NCBI GenBank assembly: GCA_002418685.1
Contig: DIEP01000063.1
Span: 26,861 to 37,942, forward strand
Source: Ignavibacteria bacterium UBA5771
GTDB lineage: Bacteria > Bacteroidota > Ignavibacteria > Kapaibacteriales > UBA2268
DNA: 11,082 nt
Reading direction: 5' to 3'
Part shown: piece after piece, positions 6,684 to 11,082 of the stretch
How the letters are laid out: every line of letters starts with the position of its first letter
How positions within the stretch are numbered: position 1 is the first letter of the stretch
The notes under the pieces: model-generated
Database searches by the model: none
The model's input: only the letters and a program-made list of their open reading frames with translations
Told to the model about the DNA's origin: nothing
Program-made: the position numbers and the translations under genes

Positions 6684-7583
6684 TCATAACTCCGTAAATA
6701 CACCTGCTTTTTGATATTCCTCGAAAACTTCATTTCTCAATATATTCAAAGAGCTTTCGGGTTCAATAATATCTTCGTTCAAATCTTCGAATATTTCATT
6801 AGCAACATATAGTGGAGAACGACTTCTTTCTATATTCCAGCTATAAAAAGGATATTGAATGGCAAACCATTCTGCAATTGAGACAATAGTAGTCAATGGT
6901 TGATCAATCTCTGGTGATTCATTATCTTTAGCAGGAGTCAAAAGTCTATATGGAGTATGGTGATTGAGAATTGCTATAGTCAGTTGTTCGGGCAAGCTCC
7001 ATTTTTGGGCAATCCAGGCGCCAATTTCTGTATGATTTGTTTTCATTATTTTCTCCTCAGCTTCTATAAGAGTCATCGTAGTAGTAGAGAGCAGTTGATT
7101 GATTTTTTTAAAATCAGGATAGAAATATTGGACTAAAATTAAAATACCAATATCATGCATCAATCCCGCAACGAATGCCTCTCCTGCAAGCTTATAGCCT
7201 AAACGCCTTGCAATTACTTTCGATGCTGCTGCGCAATATAGTGAATATTCCCAAAATTTATCAATATCGAAACCGACAGATTTAATTTTGTTGAACATTC
7301 TTTTCATCGAAAATCCATATAAAACTTCTTTAATAGAATTCGTTCCTAAAACTATAATTGCCAATTCAACTGTTGATATTTTCTTTTGAAATCCATAAAA
7401 AGGAGAATTTGCAATCTTTAAAATTCGGGCTACAATGCTCTGGTCTTGTTCAATCAATTGAGCGATTTTTGCAACGCTGAATTTTGGATTGTCCAATTGC
7501 TCAATAATTTGCATTACTATTGCAGGCATTGCAATTATTTTATTTACTGTTTCAAGTTTATCGATAATCCTTTGCTCAAGCAT
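6684..7583 (-). CDS. HDOD-domain signalling protein
   Basis: A 299-residue stand-alone HDOD protein. The N-terminal MPAIVMQIIEQLDNP with DQSIVARILKIANSPFYG is the classic HDOD opening. The middle has GLMHDIGILIL, and the later part has NHTEIGAWIAQKWSLPEQL followed by NHHTPY, matching the family's conserved helices. HDOD domains are degenerate relatives of HD phosphohydrolases that act in signalling, mostly without known catalysis; some are known to influence motility (for example in Campylobacter and Xanthomonas). No receiver, GGDEF or EAL domain is attached. The start at 7583 overlaps the end of fliA by 8 bases and has a strong AAGGAAGG ribosome site. It is followed after one base by the sensor-kinase gene. 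A role in tuning flagellar gene expression or assembly is inferred from context. Confidence 0.92.
   Translation of the reverse strand: MLEQRIIDKLETVNKIIAMPAIVMQIIEQLDNPKFSVAKIAQLIEQDQSIVARILKIANSPFYGFQKKISTVELAIIVLGTNSIKEVLYGFSMKRMFNKIKSVGFDIDKFWEYSLYCAAASKVIARRLGYKLAGEAFVAGLMHDIGILILVQYFYPDFKKINQLLSTTTMTLIEAEEKIMKTNHTEIGAWIAQKWSLPEQLTIAILNHHTPYRLLTPAKDNESPEIDQPLTTIVSIAEWFAIQYPFYSWNIERSRSPLYVANEIFEDLNEDIIEPESSLNILRNEVFEEYQKAGVFTEL
6690..6693 (-). promoter_or_regulatory. Shine-Dalgarno site deciding the kinase start
   Basis: GGAG on the minus strand, 7 bases before the ATG at 6682 and inside the last codons of the HDOD gene. This supports coupled translation. Confidence 0.65.
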
Positions 7584-8361
7584 AGCCTTCCTTGATTAAT
7601 TCGTTCTTTAAATTTTTTATAACTTCTGAATGAATCTGACTAACACGTCCCTCGGATATTGCAAGCACTTGGCTAATTTGCTTAAAGTTCAATTCTTCAT
7701 AATAATAAAGTATTATTACTAACCGTTTATTTCTAGGCAATCGAGTTAGAAAACTCTGGATAAAATTTTTTCTCTCTAATTTTGCTAATTTTTCTAATCC
7801 ATCGTCTTGGCTTGTATCTGCAATATCTTCAATTGCATTTTCAATTTCATCATCATCTTCATCAGAAAATATTTGAGAAATATCACTCGCCGCAGAATAT
7901 GCCCTTGAAGTATCAAGAGCACTTAAATAAGACTGAAATTGATCCTGCGTGAGATTTAAACGCTGGCGAATTTCATCAATAGATACTTCCCGATTTTTCT
8001 CTCGCGTCAGTGTCTCCTTTGTTTGATAAATTTCTGAAACTTTTTTCCTTGCTGTTCGCGAAAGCAAATCCAGATTTCTCAATTCATCTTTTATCTTCCC
8101 CTTTATACGAATTACTGCATAAGTTTCAAATTTTGTTCCAAGATTTATGTCATATTTTTCAATAGATTCTATCAGAGCAAGCATTCCAAAAGAGCGGAAA
8201 TCATCATAATCTATAATTATGTTTGTCGGCAAATTCATTTTGGAAATAGTGTAATTTACCACCCAACTGTAATTCTCGATAATCTTATTTCGCAAATTTA
8301 TGTCATTATTTTGCTTATATTCTTTCCAAATCGATTCAATATCAGTTGTTTGATTAGACAT
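7576..8361 (-). CDS. fliA: Flagellar sigma factor, sigma-28 family
   Basis: A 261-residue sigma factor of the FliA/SigD/WhiG group. Region 2 includes DDFRSFGMLALIESIEKYD and the hallmark FETYAVIRIKGKIKDELRNLD (residues 78-98), with SRTARKK beginning region 3. Region 4 at about 205-252 includes RLPRNKRLVIILYYYEEL and the helix-turn-helix FKQISQVLAISEGRVSQIH. An unusually acidic linker (about 165-188, with DEDDDE) joins regions 3 and 4. It directs RNA polymerase to late flagellar and chemotaxis promoters; no FlgM anti-sigma gene is present here. Its position after flhF and flhG is the common arrangement in polar-flagellate operons. The ATG lies 2 bases after the preceding stop with no clear ribosome site, so it is probably translated by coupling. 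It overlaps the HDOD gene by 8 bases. Confidence 0.92.
   Translation of the reverse strand: MSNQTTDIESIWKEYKQNNDINLRNKIIENYSWVVNYTISKMNLPTNIIIDYDDFRSFGMLALIESIEKYDINLGTKFETYAVIRIKGKIKDELRNLDLLSRTARKKVSEIYQTKETLTREKNREVSIDEIRQRLNLTQDQFQSYLSALDTSRAYSAASDISQIFSDEDDDEIENAIEDIADTSQDDGLEKLAKLERKNFIQSFLTRLPRNKRLVIILYYYEELNFKQISQVLAISEGRVSQIHSEVIKNLKNELIKEGYA
7586..7593 (-). promoter_or_regulatory. Strong Shine-Dalgarno site for the HDOD gene
   Basis: AAGGAAGG on the minus strand within the last codons of fliA, with its AAGGA core 5 bases before the HDOD ATG. It is the strongest ribosome site in the cluster and suggests high or independent initiation. Confidence 0.7.
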
Positions 8362-8363
8362 AT

Positions 8364-9017
8364 TTATTTCAGCATTTCATTTAAATAATCATTTTCATTT
8401 GCAGGATTTTGCACCATTTCATCATTCAAATTAGAATCATTGTCCATAGTCTTTTGTCCCGCATTATTTTGTGGTGTTGAATGATTCTTGCCGTTTCCGT
8501 TAGTATCTGCATATTTCTTTGCTCGCTCAGTATTCATTCGTGTTGAAGCAATTTCCTTTTCAATTGAAGCCAACTCATTCATTTCTTCTGCGTGGCGTTG
8601 TTTTTCCATTTCAAGCTGCTTCAATTTTTCTTGTTCCTTCTGTTCTTTCTCTTGTCTTTCTTTTTCAACCGACATAATAAGGAAAATCCCGACAATAATG
8701 AGACCTACTACGAAATATAAAACGCAAAATACTAAAAAGGATTTGACAACGGTTGAAATAGGATCGTTATTCAGCAAGAAATATGAAACGATAAAAGCAA
8801 CTAATGCTGAGACTACGCTAATATTCAAAATCATCTTCAAAGGAAGTTCCACGAGCATTTTAATTCGTTGCATCTCTCGTTTTTGCCTTGCAAGAGCACG
8901 CTTTTTTCGTTCATCTTTCTGAGATAGGCGCTCTTTTTCAAGCTTATTTTTCTCTTCGTCTAATTTTTTTTGTCCATTTGAAGTTTCTTTTCGTTCACCT
9001 TGATTGTCTTTAGCCAT
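8364..9017 (-). CDS. Uncharacterised two-helix membrane protein with charged coiled coils
   Basis: A 217-residue protein I do not recognise. Residues 1-57 are a highly charged coiled coil (Lys/Glu/Arg-rich). Two membrane helices follow at about 62-82 and 91-116 with a short NNDP-containing turn, so both ends should face the cytoplasm. Residues 117-168 form a second Glu/Lys/Gln-rich coiled coil, and 170-217 is an Asn-rich, probably disordered tail ending in NDYLNEMLK. It sits 3 bp after flhG and 2 bp before fliA on the same strand, so it is almost certainly co-transcribed with them. A membrane scaffold for FlhF/FlhG or the basal body is a guess from context. There is no clear ribosome site. 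Low-complexity charged stretches mean that sequence similarity to other coiled coils would be uninformative. The gene is real by its packing, but its function is unknown. Confidence 0.8.
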   Translation of the reverse strand: MAKDNQGERKETSNGQKKLDEEKNKLEKERLSQKDERKKRALARQKREMQRIKMLVELPLKMILNISVVSALVAFIVSYFLLNNDPISTVVKSFLVFCVLYFVVGLIIVGIFLIMSVEKERQEKEQKEQEKLKQLEMEKQRHAEEMNELASIEKEIASTRMNTERAKKYADTNGNGKNHSTPQNNAGQKTMDNDSNLNDEMVQNPANENDYLNEMLK

Positions 9018-9020
9018 TTT

Positions 9021-9806
9021 TTATTTTATTATCTCAAAATTATTATACTTATAAAAGTCTATAAAATATTGTGCCAAATTATTCATATATTCATTTAATT
9101 GCTTATTTCCTAAATTAGTAAAGAGATCCTGATTGAGTATAGATTGATGAATTTCTCTATCATACGGCAAATAACCAATTGTTTCAAAATGCAATTTTAA
9201 AAAATTCTCAGAAACAAGATTCATTTTTGTAGATATTTCATTAAAATCCTCGCGATCAATTACATTGTTGATTATTAATTTGATTTGATCAGGATTGAGA
9301 AATTTGAGGAAAATTTTAACCAGTGCGTAACTATCAATCAATGATGATGGATTATCGTCAAGCACCACTCCGACAAGGTTAGATATATTTACAAAATTCA
9401 TTAGTAAATCAGATAATCCTCCCGCTGTATCGATTATTATATATTCATAATCATATTCTGTGATTAACTGCTTGAAGATTTTTAAAACAGAATCTATATT
9501 AATATCCATTTTAATATCATCGACTGAATAGTCTGCAAGCAATGATAAATTATCATTAATTCGAAAAATTGCCGTGCTTAAAGCTATCTTCTCTGAATAA
9601 ACATCTTTGGCTCTGTATAGTGGCTCAACTCCAAATATTATATGTTGATTCGGAAAATTATAATTCCCATCCCAAATTAAAACTTTATTGTTGTTTTTCG
9701 CAAGCATATTTGCTAAGTTTGCCACAATAATGGATTTGCCTACTCCACCTTTTCCGCTAACAATCGATGTAATCAATGGCAAATGATTTAATTTTATGTC
9801 AATCAT
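9021..9806 (-). CDS. flhG: FlhG/FleN-type MinD-like ATPase (flagellar number regulator)
   Basis: A 261-residue ParA/MinD-family ATPase. The deviant Walker A is GKGGVGKS (residues 18-25) with signature Lys19; the Walker B strand reads YIIIDTAGG. A hydrophobic/aromatic C-terminal helix (LAQYFIDFYKY) could bind the membrane as in FlhG and MinD. FlhG partners FlhF to limit flagellar number and can inhibit flagellar transcription. Two oddities stand out: the N terminus before Walker A is short and lacks the DQAxxLR motif by which FlhG activates FlhF, and the switch-I segment reads WDGNYNFPN, with Asn48 where MinD/FlhG proteins have a catalytic Asp. The ATG at 9806 overlaps the flhF stop as ATGA and has GGAAGAG upstream; an in-frame GTG at 9818 is less likely. 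The assignment rests on adjacency to flhF and fliA as well as on the fold. Confidence 0.88.
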   Translation of the reverse strand: MIDIKLNHLPLITSIVSGKGGVGKSIIVANLANMLAKNNNKVLIWDGNYNFPNQHIIFGVEPLYRAKDVYSEKIALSTAIFRINDNLSLLADYSVDDIKMDINIDSVLKIFKQLITEYDYEYIIIDTAGGLSDLLMNFVNISNLVGVVLDDNPSSLIDSYALVKIFLKFLNPDQIKLIINNVIDREDFNEISTKMNLVSENFLKLHFETIGYLPYDREIHQSILNQDLFTNLGNKQLNEYMNNLAQYFIDFYKYNNFEIIK

Positions 9807-10921
9807 TTCTCTTCCCACAAGTTGTTCATCAAAAAATCAATAAATTCCTCACCGCTAGCCGGTTTGATATCAGAAGGAACTTGCTGACCATTTGTAAAAT
9901 AGGATAAGGTTAGTGGATAATTAATTATTCCTTCTAAAATATTGCCAAAAGATACGCATTCATCAATCTTTGTTAGAATGATACCATTGGGAGCAAGGTT
10001 CCTGAATTTGTCCAAATAATCCAAAAAATTCTTTCGTGTAAGATTTGCAGGAAGAGCCAGATATGTTTTTGAAACATTAGCCGAATCCTGAATTTCTGAA
10101 ATATATTCAAGATTATCAAGATCAGTTTGCCTTTTGCCAATTGTATCAATAAAAATTATTTCAGAGTCGAATAATTTCGATTGGATTTTCTTCAGTTCAT
10201 TAGTGTCATAAGCAACAAAAAATGGAATTCCTGCAATTGACGAGTACGTTTGCAGTTGGTCTGCACCGCTGATTTTATAGCTATCAGTTGAAATGATTGC
10301 AATATTATTTGTTATTGCGATTTTTGCAAGCACTGCAAGTTTCACAAGTGATAGCGTTTTGCCCGAACCCGTCGGTCCAATTACCATTATAACCTGTTGC
10401 TTTTCGGATTTTTGAATTTGCTCATCGAATTGGATATTCTTTTTGATGATTTTATCAATTTCTTTTCGCAAATCTTCCTTTTTATAATTTTGTGGAAGAC
10501 TCTCCATATTAGTGATAATCTTTAATGCAAAATCAGGGGAAATTTCAGAATCCAATAATTTTTTATAAAGATCACGCAAATGTTTAGGATAATTTTGCAA
10601 AAAACTAAATTTTAATTGCTCGTAAATTTCTCCAATTTGATCTTTTAAATCGTGGATTTCCGAATATATGGTGGAAGCAAATTGATTGAAATCATCTTTA
10701 TGCGTCTCGGGTGGCTTTGCTTTTTCCAAAATAGAGTGAATATCTTGCTTTTTTGGAGTAGGCAATTCATCAAGTGCTGCAACGATTTCGACAAGATCTT
10801 GCGAAGTGCTCGGATCCTTGAAGCTCCTACTTGAAAGAATTATAGCATTCTCTCCAAGTTCTTGCAGAACTTTGTCTTTGCCTTCTTTCAAACTTGTCGA
10901 TATGATTTTTTTTATTTTCAT
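9803..10921 (-). CDS. flhF: FlhF, SRP-type GTPase for flagellar placement
   Basis: A 372-residue FlhF. The N-terminal B domain opens MKIKKIISTSLKEGKDKVLQ with LGENAIILSSR (22-32), as in other FlhF proteins. A helical N domain (about 110-165) precedes the G domain: G1 GPTGSGKT (182-189), G2 DSYKISGADQL (213-223), G3 DTIGK (259-263), G4 TKIDE (317-321) and the closing GQQVPSDI (345-352). FlhF dimerises with GTP and directs flagellar assembly to the correct cell site, under control of FlhG. Compared with the usual DTYRIxAxEQL and DTAGR, the arginines in G2 and G3 are lysines here and the G3 Ala is Ile, so GTP hydrolysis may differ. It is the first gene of the visible minus-strand run; no flhA is visible upstream within the 161 bases left. 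flhG overlaps it by 4 bases. Confidence 0.94.
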   Translation of the reverse strand: MKIKKIISTSLKEGKDKVLQELGENAIILSSRSFKDPSTSQDLVEIVAALDELPTPKKQDIHSILEKAKPPETHKDDFNQFASTIYSEIHDLKDQIGEIYEQLKFSFLQNYPKHLRDLYKKLLDSEISPDFALKIITNMESLPQNYKKEDLRKEIDKIIKKNIQFDEQIQKSEKQQVIMVIGPTGSGKTLSLVKLAVLAKIAITNNIAIISTDSYKISGADQLQTYSSIAGIPFFVAYDTNELKKIQSKLFDSEIIFIDTIGKRQTDLDNLEYISEIQDSANVSKTYLALPANLTRKNFLDYLDKFRNLAPNGIILTKIDECVSFGNILEGIINYPLTLSYFTNGQQVPSDIKPASGEEFIDFLMNNLWEEK

Positions 10922-10962
10922 TTTAATTTTTTTAAAATTAGTAAAAATTATTGAAATAAAAC

Positions 10963-11019
10963 ATTTGAATGATTAAAAACATTATTGAATTATTGAAAGT
11001 CAAAAAACATCATTCAAAT
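10963..11019. repeat. Perfect 11-bp inverted repeat upstream of flhF
   Basis: ATTTGAATGAT (10963-10973) is matched exactly by its reverse complement ATCATTCAAAT (11009-11019), with 35 bases between the arms. The near arm lies 42 bases upstream of the flhF start. It could be a paired binding site for a regulator or an RNA hairpin in the flhF leader. Neither arm resembles a known flagellar operator. Confidence 0.6.
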
Positions 11020-11082
11020 CGAAGTGAAGGAATGCAGATGTCGATGATATTTAACGGCATTATGGATTCTCAGTTGCTCTAA

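Noticed and set aside
6683..6733. Longer kinase start at 6733
   Set aside because: The extra 17 residues lie wholly within the HDOD coding region, and the ATG at 6682 has a GGAG site and near-contact spacing.
10972..11003. TTGACT (11003-10998, minus) as a -35 box for flhF
   Set aside because: No -10 hexamer lies at 16-18 bases; the best one, TTTAAT (10977-10972), is 20 bases away.
10969..11082. Plus-strand 37-codon reading frame ending exactly at the right edge
   Set aside because: Its sequence is not recognisable, it overlaps the inverted repeat, and it is short enough to occur by chance. A downstream ATG at 11038 with AAGGA upstream would give only 14 codons.
11014..11082. Minus-strand open frame of 22 codons ending in TGA, possible tail of a gene upstream of flhF such as flhA
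   Set aside because: It is too short to judge and its residues do not match the FlhA C terminus as I know it.
1..11082. CRISPR arrays, tRNA or rRNA genes, insertion sequences, phage or defence genes
   Set aside because: On reading both strands I saw no direct-repeat/spacer pattern, no tRNA-like cloverleaf, no transposase and no terminal repeats.

Overview
The window is AT-rich, gene-dense bacterial DNA. Several genes have clear Shine-Dalgarno sequences (GAAGGA, AAAGGTGG, AAGGAAGG), and it carries a FlhF/FlhG/FliA motility cluster, which together suggest a flagellated member of the Bacteroidota/Chlorobi (FCB) side such as an Ignavibacteria- or Kapabacteria-like lineage. The lineage is inferred from gene content and protein style; no 16S or other marker gene is present.

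Left part (1-2549). A minus-strand, signal-peptide-bearing alpha/beta hydrolase is cut by the left edge. It diverges from a plus-strand set. That set starts with a four-helix DUF2231 membrane protein, followed by a rubrerythrin made as a lipoprotein, which ends in a strong 17-bp hairpin terminator with a GAAA loop. A second, cytoplasmic rubrerythrin paralogue follows. The two rubrerythrins align without gaps over 181 residues, at about 54% identity by hand count, and both keep all seven diiron ligands and four rubredoxin cysteines. Together they look like a two-compartment peroxide-detoxification module, possibly with a membrane redox partner.

Right part (2554-10921). All genes are on the minus strand and almost touching or overlapping. 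In transcription order they are flhF, flhG, a small two-helix coiled-coil membrane protein, fliA (sigma-28), an HDOD protein, a GAF/HATPase sensor kinase-like protein, a 512-residue single-pass membrane protein, and, after a 55-bp gap, purB (adenylosuccinate lyase). FlhF and FlhG set flagellar position and number, and FliA switches on late flagellar genes. The HDOD/kinase pair and the two unknown membrane proteins are probably motility-linked accessory factors.

Most interesting points: the two uncharacterised membrane proteins in the flagellar-placement operon; altered catalytic motifs in both FlhF and FlhG, together with loss of the FlhG N-terminal activator motif; an HDOD-kinase pair whose kinase lacks a recognisable H-box; and the paired exported and cytosolic rubrerythrins. 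The far right end (10922-11082) holds no gene I can support, but contains a perfect 11-bp inverted repeat upstream of flhF.
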